From contig JAQFVV010012509.1 in assembly GCA_028023455.1 (NCBI GenBank), positions 744,001-808,000 on the forward strand: a DNA stretch of 64,000 bases. Reading direction: 5' to 3'. A program made the position numbers and the translations under genes. The stretch is from Epiperipatus broadwayi. Lineage: Eukaryota > Onychophora > Udeonychophora > Euonychophora > Peripatidae. Below the pieces are notes generated by a model. It made no database searches. It had not been told where the DNA came from and worked only from the letters and a program-made list of their open reading frames with translations. Of the stretch, positions 1 to 11,329 are shown in pieces. Position 1 is the stretch's first letter. Each line of letters opens with the position of its first letter.

Positions 1-55
1 GAGAGACCTTCATCTTGCAATGGATTGATAATGGATGAAAATGATTATGACCATT
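1..55 (+). mobile_element. 3' tail of an RTE-like LINE (truncated by window edge)
   Basis: The first bases read GAGAGACCTTCATCTTGCAA followed by TGGATTGATAATG and a GATGA-type run. The same ending occurs at 48,520-48,590, at 54,870-54,930 and, on the other strand, at 59,040-59,100. In the better-preserved copies it encodes the last residues of a non-LTR retrotransposon reverse transcriptase (an ER-hydrophobic-HP/CS-AVD type ending), followed by a short simple-repeat tail. Only the terminus is present here, so clade and subfamily rest on the other copies. Confidence 0.55.
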
Positions 56-1380
56 AAAGGATCAATTTTTTAAAAAATTGACTTCTTATGAAATTCCAAG
101 CAAATTTCTTTTTCTATATCCATCAGTAAACCAGCTGAATTTGGTCTTCCTAAATCCAACTGGAGTCTCATCAACCAAATTCCAACATCTCATGGCCATT
201 GCAGTCATTTACTTCATAAATAAAATTTGTCAAACTCTGATCTATGTAAATATAAACACAAACCATGAAACATATAGTTAATGGCAGTCAAATCTATAGT
301 TACAATGGCAAAATTGAAGAATTTAATAAAACTATTAGAGAATTTATATTTGGTTGGAATCTTCACAGATTTCTTTATATTTTCTCAGCGCCATCTGACG
401 GCAGCAGTACGGTCTCTCCTCAACTATCTATTTTCTTAATAATCAAGTTTTCTAAAAAAAATCATATACTATGTAAATAAATATCAATTGATTCTTATTG
501 GAAATTTTAATGAGTATGTTGATAATAGTAGTAAACTATAATTGAACATTATTGAAAACAAAAGCATGGACTCTATGAACTAAAATAGCCATTGTCCCTT
601 ATTGTTTTCATAATACATTTGATTGATTAGCACAAATACTTTGTTAGCAAAAACAATGACTACAGAAATACAGATATATCTGTGTCCAAACTAATAATAT
701 CTTGAGAATTGTGTTATAGTTAAAAAGCCAGAATGAAAAATAAGTGTAAGTGCAAATTATTAGACAATACCATAGAGGTAACTAATATGAATAAATAATA
801 ATAATGCATTTTTCTATATACTTTAGATAATGCAATGGCAATAGAGTTTCGACCATCAACAGCCTTTTTCCGAACTGTAATAATCATTATATATATATAT
901 ATCCTATTACAACAAATTAAACATATATAGTTTTATTTCATGGATAATAAAAGTACAAAAAAATTAAGTTAAATAATTAAAAATTTGGTGAAAGCATTTT
1001 AGAAAATAACATACTCATAGAATATCAATAAACATTAAAATTGGAAGTTTATTTGCAAGAATGTAATGTTATTGGGGTATGTAATTATCTTAAAGGGTGG
1101 ATGATTGCAGATATTTAAACTCATTGTTGGTTTCACTAAAAAAAAATATTCTAATTGGTTTTGTAACAATGATTATATTATTAGCGATTGATTAATAAAA
1201 ACTTGTAGAATTCTCTCTTTTGTCAAACAATAAAATGAATGGAGTTTCATAAGCAACATGGAAGTTTAAAAGTAAAAGTTCAAAGTTGAAAAAAGATATA
1301 ATCCTATTAAATTAGTAAATAGCATTCATAATTAACAAATGAAAAGAATAGTGCAACTTATGCCACATGTGGCCGAGAGT
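56..1380. other. AT-rich sequence without recognisable gene
   Basis: Two overlapping open frames of about 70 codons (78-480) have no recognisable domain and low-complexity AT-driven composition. Bases 81-100 contain ACTTCTTATGAAATTCCAAG, a match to the tail of the degenerate SINE at about 28,041-28,060. An (AT)n run lies at about 889-902. Nothing else can be supported. Confidence 0.5.
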
Positions 1381-1639
1381 GGTAGTTGTAACTTATGCCA
1401 CATGTAATTGCTGGGTGATGCTGCAGTACCACCAACAAGCCGCAAGAAGCCTGCAAGTGATAAAAAATTTAAAAAAATGTTGAAATCATTGAAGGAACAA
1501 AAAATAAAAAATGAAAGCACTGAAATCATCGATGGAACAAAAAATAAAATAAATCCCCTGATATCATCGATGGAACAATAAATAAATAAAAAAAAAACCT
1601 GAAATCCAGTGGCCACATGTGGCATATGTTACAACTACC
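1381..1639. mobile_element. 259-bp MITE with 23-bp TIRs and an internal triplicate repeat
   Basis: The left end GGTAGTTGTAACTTATGCCA is repeated inverted at 1,612-1,639 with one mismatch over about 23 bp. The interior holds three tandem units of roughly 38-40 bp (about 1,486-1,595), each containing a variant of GAAATCATCGATGGAAC. A further direct copy of the CAACTTATGCCACATG part lies just outside at 1,354-1,370, so the left end may have been duplicated. A 97-codon open frame on the minus strand covers the element but is low complexity and is probably a by-product. The size and TIRs are typical of a non-autonomous DNA transposon; the superfamily is not determinable. Confidence 0.6.
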
Positions 1640-2400
1640 AAAAGAGTATTTTAATTGCTACAGGTTGTGATGAAAAATCTGGAAAAGTTTTAAAATACGA
1701 TGCTATGTTAGCTTCAAAATAATTGGATTTTTTTAGAAATATATTAAACCAAACTAGATTTGTTTGATTTTAAGAATATTTCTATTATTCCAATTCATCC
1801 AAATAAACATGATGAAAAATATTGCAGCAATTATCATAAAATATCATTATTATTCTTTACTTCAAAAGTAGTAAAGATTATAGATGAGTATCAGATTCAA
1901 TGTGGTTTAAAGAATCAAGAAGTATGATTTTTGTCACCAGAAAAATGTAAGTAGAAACATGAATTATATTTTGTTTTTATCTATTTTGTCAAAGCATTAA
2001 AGTCCGTTAAACAAAATGATTTGAGATAATATTTTTAAAATTAGCTATCATAAACCAAAGTTTAGTTGTTATGTAGCTTTTACATAATGATGTTAATAAT
2101 ATCTATCATCAACGTTAAACAGATATACATATTGGATCCAACTATTCTCCATTTTAATAAAAATGGTCTATGGAATATTTTATAAGTAGCTACCATGATA
2201 GGTTTCATAGTAAAGATTTTAATATGAATAGGTTTAAAAGAAAAACTAAAACTTCATTTTCTTGGTTTTTAGATTTACAATATGTTAATAACAGCACTAT
2301 TTTCCCCAATTCAAATGATGACCTATAAAATGTTATGTTGTCAATGCAGTCTATTGTTTTATAATTGAGATAAAATACTAGTTTTCTACTTCACCTTTCA

Positions 2401-2692
2401 GCAAGGGCTCTATACACTGAATGTAATGATGTGAAACAAAAGATTAAGGAAGCATGCTTTATTGCAAATGACAACTGTGCAATAAACCAAAAAGAATTGT
2501 GCTTTGCAATCTCCAGAAAATGGTCTTTATGAAAGTAAATTTGCATAAATTTTGCATAAATCACCACTAAACTTCAATTATAGTAGGCTATAAATATGGA
2601 GACTTAAGTTCTATGAAAGCGCTTAGCCATATAACTCTTTAATAATATTTTAGACAAGCTTCACTTTTTTGTGTAAAGTGCAATTTAAATTA
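2401..2692 (+). repeat. R292 interspersed repeat, copy 1
   Basis: This segment matches the reverse complement of 37,269-37,560 across about 292 bp with roughly 85-90% identity by eye and essentially no insertions or deletions. It contains CTATAAATATGGAGAC (TATA-like) and GCAATAAACC. A 43-codon frame (GCA AGG GCT ... TTA TGA) is open in this copy, preceded by a pyrimidine-rich stretch and AG that resembles a 3' splice site, but the other copy has three in-frame stops. Differences are not concentrated at third codon positions. I therefore call it a non-coding repeat, possibly part of an LTR or a DNA transposon end. Confidence 0.6.
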
Positions 2693-3870
2693 TCTACTAT
2701 CTATTGTTTTAGTAAATAATGTTTATATCCAGTGGAAGAAAAAAAATCTTGAACAACATTTAGCTCCAAAATGTATTAATTTGGGAATGCAAACCAGTTT
2801 AATCAAATACCTTGGTAATTTTCTAGAAAGCAAGAACTGGATTTTGAGATATACTTCAATATTTTACTGATACATTTATTATGCTTAGAAACAGAGTATT
2901 ATATAACACTGAAATATAGATTGTTGTAACATAAAGAGACTTTAATTTTCTTACTATATCATATTATGATCGAAAAAATTAATCACTGCTTTTGAGATTC
3001 TTTGATTCCTCCTCCTCTTTGATGAGTTGGAAATGTGAAATAATGAATAGAAACAGATCTCCTAAAAAAACATTTTATACTTAAACTTAAGCATGATCTT
3101 GTTGGAACAGCAGAATCATTTATGTTATATATTAATTACGGTTATTCTAAAAATGTGCAGTATTAATCACTATGGTGGATGGATATGGCTGAGAATAGAA
3201 AACAATGAAGAGATGCAATAAGGCAAAGTATTAATGTATTTCCAAAAAAGTTTGCCTCTGAAAATATTAAAAGCTATCAAATAAATAGATTACGAAACCA
3301 GTATAAAATATAAGTGAACATATTTGTGTTAAATGGATTGGTTTTCTAGAAATCACAAAAATAATACTTTTGCTTAGATTTTCTCTTTTTTAATTTTGTT
3401 CTAGTGATGGAGTAGTCACATTCACCTATAAAAAAAAGCTTGTAATGAAGATGGATATAAATTTTACAATATATAATGCACATAAAAGCATTAATATTTT
3501 TAAAATTATCTACGTAAGAAATTCACAAATAAAATTAAAAAAATAAACAGTTGAAAATTAAAACTATTTGTTTTTTCTTCACTTTTTTGTAATGATGTTT
3601 GTTCCAGAGAACAAGAAGGTCTATGAAAAAAGTTTATTTTGAAATTTAAGGATTAAAATTGGTTTCCATTTTTATTTCTTTTCCTCTTTATTCAAGAGAA
3701 AGCACCACTTTAGCTTTCTTATTGGTTTATATTTTATAGACAAATGCAAAAATAAAGCATAACTATCCAAAATAGTTAATAGCAAACTCATACAGTCTAA
3801 AATATTTGTTTATTTATTTTTAAAACATTTGTATATTTAGTGTTTTTTACAGAAGGTTTGTGATGTTGGT
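2693..3870. other. AT-rich sequence, nothing recognised
   Basis: Low-complexity AT-rich sequence with poly(A/T) runs and stops in all frames. No repeat shared with the rest of the window was noticed. Confidence 0.45.
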
Positions 3871-4143
3871 GTTTTAGTTGTATTTTTTTATTGGACTATT
3901 TCCATCATCTAATATGAGTATTGAATGTTTTTAGAAAAATTTAACTTTATTTAAATATTCCAAATACATTCAACTGTTAGTAACGGCACATCAAATAGGT
4001 TAGAATATGCACAATGTTTAGAGAGGTATTATTCTGCCCTCTTCTTCAGGTGTTGCTGGCCTGACCAGTGACAATACTAGCATGGGAATTGAACCTGGAC
4101 CCTTAGATTCTTGAGTATTGAATTTTAAGGTAACATTCTAACA
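3871..4143 (-). mobile_element. SINE-E copy 1 (tRNA-like head, CTGAAGA body, AATAAA tail)
   Basis: Read on the minus strand, the element begins near 4,143 with TTAGAATGTTACC and then carries a B-box-like GGTTCAATTCCC after CTAAGGGTCCA. The body contains CACCTGAAGAAGAGGGCAG, then AATAATACCTCT and TTGTGCATA. The tail contains AAATAAAGTTAAATTTTTC. A second copy starts at the same point on the other strand, giving a head-to-head pair, and a third copy lies at 59,343-59,622. The length is about 270 bp. The internal B-box-like motif suggests a tRNA-derived SINE; the CTGA...stem...AAAC arrangement also recalls Penelope-like ends. Confidence 0.6.
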
Positions 4144-4360
4144 AAGTGCATTACTTTAAAATTCAATACTCGAGAATCTAAGGGTCTGAAGAGGACAGAA
4201 TAATACCTCTCAAAATGTTGTGCATATACTAATGTTTTTGATGTGCTATTGCTAACAGTTGAATGTATTTGGCATATTTAAATAAAGTTAAATTTTTCTA
4301 AAGACATTCAATAGTCATACTAGATTATGGAAATAGTTCAATATAAAAATACAATTTGTA
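4141..4360 (+). mobile_element. SINE-E copy 2, internally deleted
   Basis: This is the plus-strand partner of the copy at 3,871-4,143, sharing its 5' end. It lacks about 50 bp covering the B-box and the CACCTGAAG block: CTAAGGGTC runs straight into TGAAGAGGACAG. From there it follows copy 1 to the AATAAAG tail and the closing GGAAATAGTTCAATA. Together the two copies form an inverted repeat of about 490 bp with almost no spacer. Confidence 0.6.
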
Positions 4361-5254
4361 TATTTAATTTGTTCAAAACTAAAATATATAATTAGTATTC
4401 TTAGATAAAACTGACAATGATTTCTGTTATTGGTGTGAACAAATTTTCTTCTGAATGATCTCAGTGGTGTTACTACTAAGCTATAAAGAAAAGTAATGTT
4501 TGCAGACACACACAAGCAAGAAACCCATAAACTCTAAAATTTTCCATGCCATGGATATTTGGTGAAGCATTTTCAAATTGGTAATGTGTTAAAATCATAA
4601 CTATAGTTAAAATAAATCATTTTAATATTTAATAGTTTCAAAATAATAACAAAAGTATGTGTGTTATACATTAATCTATTGAAAATAGTAGAGGCCATTT
4701 TTTCACAAGTACATTAGTATTATAAGCAAAGATTTTATAGCTCTAACATTGAGAAAATGTGAGTTCTTTTTTCTGTATTTCAACACTTGATTTAAGGTTT
4801 CTTATACTGTCTGTTTCATTTCTTGCACAAAAAAATTATGAGATTAATAACATTTTCTAAATTTTTAAGTTATCATTAAATATTATATGCAAAAATATTT
4901 GAATCTTTTCTTAGAACAGTTAAAAAAACAATTAATTCAAACAATTTCAATACTGAAATGACAATCAAGCAGTTTTTAGAAATATTAATTACTAGGTGCA
5001 ATGGTCAGAAATTGAACTTAATAAAATATATGCTGTTTTCCTGTTGTCTTTCGAACTTCTAGGAATAGTGGCTAGTGGTAAAAGAAATTTAAAAAAAAAA
5101 AAATAATTAAAAGAAATTAAATGGGTCAAATCAGGCTTAAACATACTGCAATACTAAGGCAGCATTTGAAATGTATCAGAAATAAGTATTTACTAATTTT
5201 GCAAATACAGAGGAAAGAAGGAAGGAATTTTTAAGCAGTTGAGTTTGTTAATTT
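4361..5254. other. AT-rich sequence, nothing recognised
   Basis: No shared repeat, motif or credible open frame was found. An A-run of over ten bases lies near 5,090-5,103. Confidence 0.45.
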
Positions 5255-5359
5255 GCGTTGTTAGCCGAGAGGTATCGCAGCCGCCATGCAAGCAAGTAGT
5301 TGGTTGCAGACGGTTGTGGGTTCGCGTCCCGGCCGATGCTATGACACATGGAAAAAAAG
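5255..5359 (+). mobile_element. SINE-A copy 1 (class II tRNA-derived, ~100 bp)
   Basis: The sequence begins GCGTTGTTAGCCGAGAGGT, an A-box of the Leu/Ser tRNA type. An anticodon-arm-like ATGCAAGCAAG, a long variable-arm region (TAGTTGGTTGCAGACGG) and the B-box GGGTTCGCGTCCC follow. The short tail is CTATGACACATG plus an A-run. Six copies of this subfamily occur in the window. The tRNA fold is imperfect and the sequence ends in an A-rich tail, so it is a retroposon rather than a tRNA gene. Confidence 0.8.
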
Positions 5360-7030
5360 TAGGAAACAATTAAAATTTTTAATATGAACAAATGAGAAGA
5401 AAACATTAGCATTTTGGAATGGGAGGGGAATTTGAGACATTTTGCCTTTGGATTCAATTTCTAAACAATCTGTCATCTAATTAGTTTCCCAAACACTTTA
5501 AAAAAAGAAAATCCACTGTTGCAATAATGATGTTTTTTCACACTATTGCTTGTTATTTTAGTCTTCTTTTATTATTTACCCCTTTTGAGTATTAAGTTAA
5601 CGAACCAATGCACCTAATAATATAACCAAAGTTATACATCTGCTTTATATTTCAGTGTTTCTTTGATGCAAAACTTTAGTTCTATTTATTGTTCTCAATA
5701 TACTCAATAATTTTAAATATTGTCATCGGTAACACAGTTCGTAAATGCCAACAATTTTCTTGTACTTCTTTAGAAAGTCACAGAAAATGCTTAAACAAGT
5801 GCGATCATTTTTAAAATAACACATTCATGTTATTATTTTTTTTTCCCGAGCTTTTTATTGCAATTCTAATGAATGTCAGTCCCAATAAACCTTTAAACTT
5901 CTGAACCTTTGTTGTTGATGAATGACGAGAAGATACCGGTATGCTTTTGCAATTACTTTTAAAGTCAATTATTATCAGTACTGTTAATTTTTGTCTTCTT
6001 CATATTTATTAATTCCAATGTTTTATTCCTTTAAATAACAAATTAAATTAAATGATGGCAGTGAAACTAATGTTATTAACGAAGATCGATAATCTCAAAT
6101 TTAGCCAGATGATACATATGGCGCACAACTGCTCAAAACACCAAACTGAAAAAAAAATTAAATCAAAATATCACAATTATATATAATTCTCTTTTTTTGC
6201 TATCACGGTTCAAAATTACCATTGTTACTCCTCCTACATTCCACTATGAGCACTTAATATTATAAATACATCCATAAATTGATGACCCTGTCAAATGTTT
6301 TTCACACCTTAACAAGGTCACCGTTTCATCTAAACAAGTTTATAAACTCTTACCGCCTAGCTCACTTCTTTATATTTTTTATAGACAACTTGTAATAAAG
6401 CTTTCTTGTTTACTTGAATTCAAAGTGTCTTAGAAATTTAACCATTATTTTTATAAAAAAAAAGAAGAAAACATCTAACCTATTATAAAGACGCATATTA
6501 TTTATATAAAAGACTAAACACAGTACACATACATTCAAACCAATAAGATCCATCAAATATGTAAAGGGATCTGTAATCAGGTTCACTGATTTCAAAGAGT
6601 TCCTTGCCAATGGACACTGTCATTAATAATTTAAAAAACAACGAAGTAATTAACTATAGCTATTTGTATAACTTTTAATTTATAATTATTTTCATTATTT
6701 GGTGTTACAATAGCTTCTTTACGCAATTTGGTTGATGTATAAACATTGAGATATTTAAATCTCATGCCATATTGATACTATATTTTATTATTAAATAATT
6801 CCTATATTTCTGAATCATAATTTTATATATTAAAGGAACCTTCGTTTAGCCTTTTTACATATAATTTTAAATAAATTTGTTTTATCTATTCTATATTGTA
6901 ATTTGAATTATATATTAATCTAAAAAAAACAAAACATGTTTGTTTTCTCTTTTTTGGATAAAAGTAATTAACACATTAAAGTATTTACTATACAAGGAGT
7001 AAATTCCTGTAAGAATGTATAAACCATTAG
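5360..7030. other. AT-rich sequence, nothing recognised
   Basis: Two short minus-strand frames (5,248-5,457 overlapping the SINE, and 6,410-6,610) have no recognisable domain. No shared repeat was seen. Confidence 0.45.
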
Positions 7031-7236
7031 AACATCACATGATAACACCATTTCATATGCTATAATAATAGCAAACTCTATACATTAGTGCCACTAAATG
7101 CAAGCCTTCACAATCAATGAATGCAAGAAGGTTTGTGGACTGAATAGGGATTTAAGGCACAGACATTCCTGCATCCATTAATTATGAAGGCTAGTACTTG
7201 GTGGCACTATTGTATGGAGAATTTGTTGAGATATTC
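7031..7236. mobile_element. Palindromic MITE family C, copy 1 (short, diverged)
   Basis: The left half reads AACATCACATGATAACACCAT, then GCAAACTCTATACATTAGTG, CACTAAATGCAAGCC and TCAATGAATGCAAGAAGG. The right half repeats these blocks inverted (CTGCATCCATTAATTATG, GGTGGCACTATTGTATGGAG). These blocks match the larger copies at 22.8, 23.7-24.2 and 55.1 kb. This copy lacks their central ACTAGTTTCTGGCTTGTGGC block, so it is an internally deleted or older derivative. A CACAT pentamer run (7,260-7,278) follows. Confidence 0.6.
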
Positions 7237-7457
7237 TTGACTTCGTTTAAGGAGAAGCCACATCACATCACATCACATTACTGTTGTTAAGAATGTAAAA
7301 ACGTTATTTTAAATTTAGTTTAAAAACATGCAGAAACTGGATCAAAATACAGTAAATAAAAGTTGTAGAAATTAAAAAGAACAAAATTCATCTGTAAAAT
7401 AGCAAAGTAGAATACAGCTATGATATTGCATCATAAGTGGATAGAATAAAAACCACC

Positions 7458-7563
7458 TTTTTTTTTTCATTTGTTATAGCATCAGCCGGGAAGCGAACCC
7501 GCTAACCCAGGACAACTGCTTGTAAAGTAGCTGTCGCTGACCTCTCGTCCACCAACGCTGGAC
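7458..7563 (-). mobile_element. SINE-B copy 1
   Basis: On the minus strand it starts GTCCAGCGTTGGTGGACGAG, the A-box region, and continues with GCTACTTTACAAGCAGTTGTCC, shown here only in part by its ends GCTACTTTAC and CAGTTGTCC. It has the B-box GGGTTCGCTTCCCGGC and the tail TGCTATAACAAATG with an A-run (a T-run on the plus strand at 7,458-7,467). It shares the 5' and 3' ends of SINE-A but differs in the anticodon and variable arms. Confidence 0.8.
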
Positions 7564-8217
7564 AAGCCTTTAAATCAACTATGTATCTGATTTTCAAGCT
7601 TCCCTGAAACATAAATATATGCAGCTAACATATAAATATAAACTACCTCAATCAATTGAAACTATAAAAATATTTATAAAAAACTTACTGAACATTCAAT
7701 CCTGTATTTAAAGTTGTCTTAGAAATCACTAACATTTGCTGAAAAATACATGTTAAATTTATTGATAAGCTGATAAAATATATATATACAAGCTAAATGA
7801 AATCCTAAAAACCATAAAAAATGTATTTATTTTAAAAAGTTTTATCTTTATAAATTTTATGATAACTTTACCAAGGATACTATTATAGTACTGAGAGATG
7901 GAATTTTTATACCACTAACTCAAAATTTTCAAATATATTTTAATAATGTATATTCTCTATTTAAAGTTATTATGTCTTAAATATTGAAAGCATTAGTAAA
8001 TAATCTTTTCTAATTTTCAAATGGTTTTAATATAATACCATTAGATTACTCTCTTATTATATAAATGATTTGTTATAAGTTAAACCTGTTACTATATTTA
8101 ATTACAGCATTGCTTGAATCATCAAAATTCTGCTGGAAAGTAACTGTCCAGATATTTCTGTTAATCATTAATTATAATATTTCAAGGATTTAATAAAATG
8201 AATACTTAAATATAATT

Positions 8218-9152
8218 GGTACTCATACTTATGACAATCCATCCCGCTTGATGGCACTGTTTCCATGAAAAAGCACAGAAATATGCCATTTATGCAGCCA
8301 AACTTATGGCCTATTGAACAGTTGTGTTTATATTAGCCATTGCAGGCCTAGATTGTACTGCACACAACTGCTAATGTGCTTCATGACACTGTACCAATAG
8401 TGCACACCACATATCACTACCGTATGATGTATAGAATTCAACTGGCCATAACTCTTTTAATGTGCATTTGAAGTAATAATGATCTTACACCCTACCTGAC
8501 ATACTGTTATATAATAATAATTGTTAGCCCCATTGCCATGCTTTCCTACACATCTTTGAAGGTGAATTTAATTTCAAAAGGGTAAGTTCCAGCACCATTT
8601 CAGAGAATTCATGAGAAAAAGTTACATTTGCATGAGAAAAGCTATGAGAGTACTAAAATGGCTATGGTGGAGCGCTACATGCTGAAATGTATAATGTAAT
8701 TTTAAAATGTAATTATTCCATTCTATTAAATAATGTTGTTTCATACAGAACAGCTATGAGATAAATAAATCAAATGCTGAGGTTGCATGTTGTTTTAGAA
8801 ATTCTAAGGTTGGTTTGATCAGACTAGTGGATTTATTGGTCGATCCTTTGGATCACCAAAAACAGCGGTCAACCCCCCTACACATTCCAGTGCTATGCGC
8901 TGAAATATATAATGTAATTAAAAACTGTAATTTAGAAAATAATGTTTAAAAAAAAAAGTAAATGTATTTTGAAAGAAATTCAATGTTTTATATCTAAAAA
9001 AAAAGTGTAAATCCCCAAAATGAAAAGAAACCAGTGAAAGCGTTATTTAAAAAAAAATTAAAATGTAAATCAGCCCGGTAACATTATATCTATTTGTTTT
9101 TGACTAGCAGCAGTGCCATCTAGCAGGATGGATTGTCATAAGTATGAGTACC
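8218..9152. mobile_element. Complete 935-bp TIR DNA transposon, non-autonomous
   Basis: The 42-bp ends (8,218-8,259 and 9,111-9,152) are inverted copies with only two mismatches; they start GGTACTCATACTTATGACAA. The element is flanked by ATATAATT on the left (8,210-8,217) and ATATAACT on the right (9,153-9,160), a 7/8 match consistent with an 8-bp target-site duplication. The interior has no credible transposase frame. It has a diverged internal repeat: GCTGAAATGTATAATGTAAT at about 8,680 and GCTGAAATATATAATGTAAT at about 8,900. Eight-base duplications are known for hAT, P and Merlin superfamilies; the GG terminus does not settle which applies. Confidence 0.8.
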
Positions 9153-9951
9153 ATATAACTTTATATATAATATGTAAATAGTAAACTTCTATATTTAGAT
9201 TGTTTCATTTATTAAGTTTATTTTGATAAATATTTATTTTTCATACACCACAGTATTTCAGAAGTAAATCAAATTCCACAAATGCACTGTTTTAATGTAA
9301 ATTGACATGCACTCATACATATGCAAAGATTTTAAAGATAAGTTTGAAGGATAAGTGAATTCACTTGTTCTTTAAAATCTTTACTTAAGATTGATTTACT
9401 TCCAAATATAAATTTATTTTGCTAAATTTTGGTTTATTTATTTCTTGTTCCATATTTTTAAATTACTTACATTGTTATTGTGGTCCAAACTCATACAATT
9501 TCGCTAAATTTGCCTGAAGGAAAACAAAAAGGCTTTTCCAAAAGAAAAATGGCTTCTTAAAATAAATATTTCTATTCTTAGGAATAATATAGCTGCTACT
9601 ATAACTAAATATCTATACCTATTGAAGCTGGAAATCTGTGCTGCAGATTTATGCTTCACCTAGTGCCAATTATATAGTCACTAGAACCGGTTTGAACCCG
9701 ATATATATATATATATTTAATAGGCAATAGTATATACAAAAAGATGTATGGATGCACAAATATTTAGTTTATCTACCCATTCAATTTACACACATGTATG
9801 TGCATATGAAAATTAACATTTGAAAGTTATAAAATTTCGTAATTTTATTTCAGTAACTTTCTAAAACAATTTATGTTATATATAAACCAATTGATATTAT
9901 ATATCTATTGTAAATCTTATACTTTGCAAGCATTAATTTGTATAAAAAGAG
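9153..9951. other. AT-rich spacer with a small inverted repeat
   Basis: CAAAGATTTTAAAG (about 9,325) and CTTTAAAATCTTTAC (about 9,371) form a weak hairpin. There is an (AT)n run at about 9,700-9,715. No gene was recognised. Confidence 0.4.
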
Positions 9952-10150
9952 AATCATCAATTAAGAGACAAACCCCAGCATTTTGAAAATTTATTGCTGG
10001 TAATTTGTGTAAAATAAAAATTTTCATTTGAGAGACAAACCACGGTTTGAAAGTTTATTGCTTCTAATTTATGTAGAAATAAAATTGTCAGTTAGAAGAC
10101 AAACTGTGGTAGTTGGAGAATTTTATTGCTAGTAATTTGTGTAAGTTTAA
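9952..10150. repeat. Three tandem repeats of about 65 bp
   Basis: Three adjacent units each carry AGACAAAC, then TTTATTGCT and AATTTGTGTA or a close variant: about 9,965-10,013, 10,030-10,078 and 10,098-10,145. The units are diverged from each other, so the array is old. There is no spacer/repeat regularity and no adjacent cas-like gene, so it is not a CRISPR. Confidence 0.65.
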
Positions 10151-10746
10151 TTAATATTTAAGAGTGAAGCAATGCAATTGGTTTTATTTTAAAATTTTGC
10201 AGATCTTTGTATCATTCTTAAAATACATGCAAGGTCATAGATGCCAGAGGTTCTTTAATTATTTTATTTCACCATTTATTGCTCTAGTCTTTTTAATTCC
10301 TATATATGGGAATTGATATCAACTTAGAATCTCAACAAGGTGTCCGAGTTTGAGGCAGCAGCTGATTCTTTAATGTGTGCCTTTGTATTAATAGCTAAAA
10401 TTTTATATTTTTTCTGCTTTTTGTTTCATGCTCCATTCGGAGATATACTTCACACAAGTTTACATTGTGCAGCAAAATCATGGAGGGGTAAAGAAATTGT
10501 CCATCCCTACCTCTGCGGGGATTATTTAGCTTACTGTGCCCAGTTAGAAACATCTAAACCGAATATGCAAAATGTCCAGAAATTGTGTGCTTGAAAGACT
10601 CTTCAATCTCTACCAATGCCAGTTTAAAACCCAAGCTAGCCCATGATCATGATCCACTGATTACCTACATCATCGCATCCTCAAGCCCAAGGTAATATCT
10701 ATCTTGCTGCCAGCTATGAACTCTAAATTAATAAATTGTTCTAATT

Positions 10747-10945
10747 CTAAACTATATTGTACACTGTTCCTTCCTTACTTAATTTTAAAGCTGTTATATA
10801 AATGCTAATAATGTCTGCAATTTATTATCATACTATATTCAATTTTGTTTTATATTGTACACCTTTCTTTCCTTACTTAATTTTAAAGCTGTTATATAAA
10901 TGCTAATAATGACTGTGCGATCTATTATAATGCTACATCATTTTG
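10747..10945. repeat. 98-bp tandem duplication
   Basis: TATATTGTACAC starts at 10,753 and again at about 10,851. Both are followed by CCTTACTTAATTTTAAAGCT and GTTATATAAATGCTAATAATG with few changes. The two units are adjacent and near-identical, which indicates a fairly recent local duplication. Confidence 0.7.
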
Positions 10946-11329
10946 GTGCGGCAATTTAGAATTGACTTTTCTTATTTTATTATTCTAATTCATTTTGATA
11001 TGCCAAGAAAGTATACAAATTAGCGAGTGAATTTATCCCCCCCCCCCCAATAGTTTTCTCCTATTAAACTAAGAAGACGTAAATTTCCTTTAAAGTTTGT
11101 TGTTATAAACTCGCTCGGTTTTATACCAATTATTTTCAATAATTTTATTCTATAAATGATTGGTAGGTCTTGATATTTACATTGAATTATTACACCTAAC
11201 TACAAAATTTAACCCTCATCTCATCATTAAAAGTTGTTATCATTTTAACTAATTAAATCTCACCAGCTGTGAATTTAATATGTAATTTATAATTTTATGT
11301 TAATAATAATAGTAACATAAAAGGTTGTT

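Noticed and set aside
5255-5340. Functional tRNA gene
   Set aside because: A- and B-boxes are present but acceptor and anticodon stems do not close cleanly, several dispersed copies exist, and they carry A-rich tails and target-site duplications.
9952-10150. CRISPR-like array
   Set aside because: Only three diverged units, no exact repeats or unique spacers, and a eukaryotic context.
10340-10594. 84-codon plus-strand frame with varied amino-acid composition
   Set aside because: No recognisable domain, no splice or start context that stands out, and hydrophobic AT-driven segments. Not enough to call a gene.
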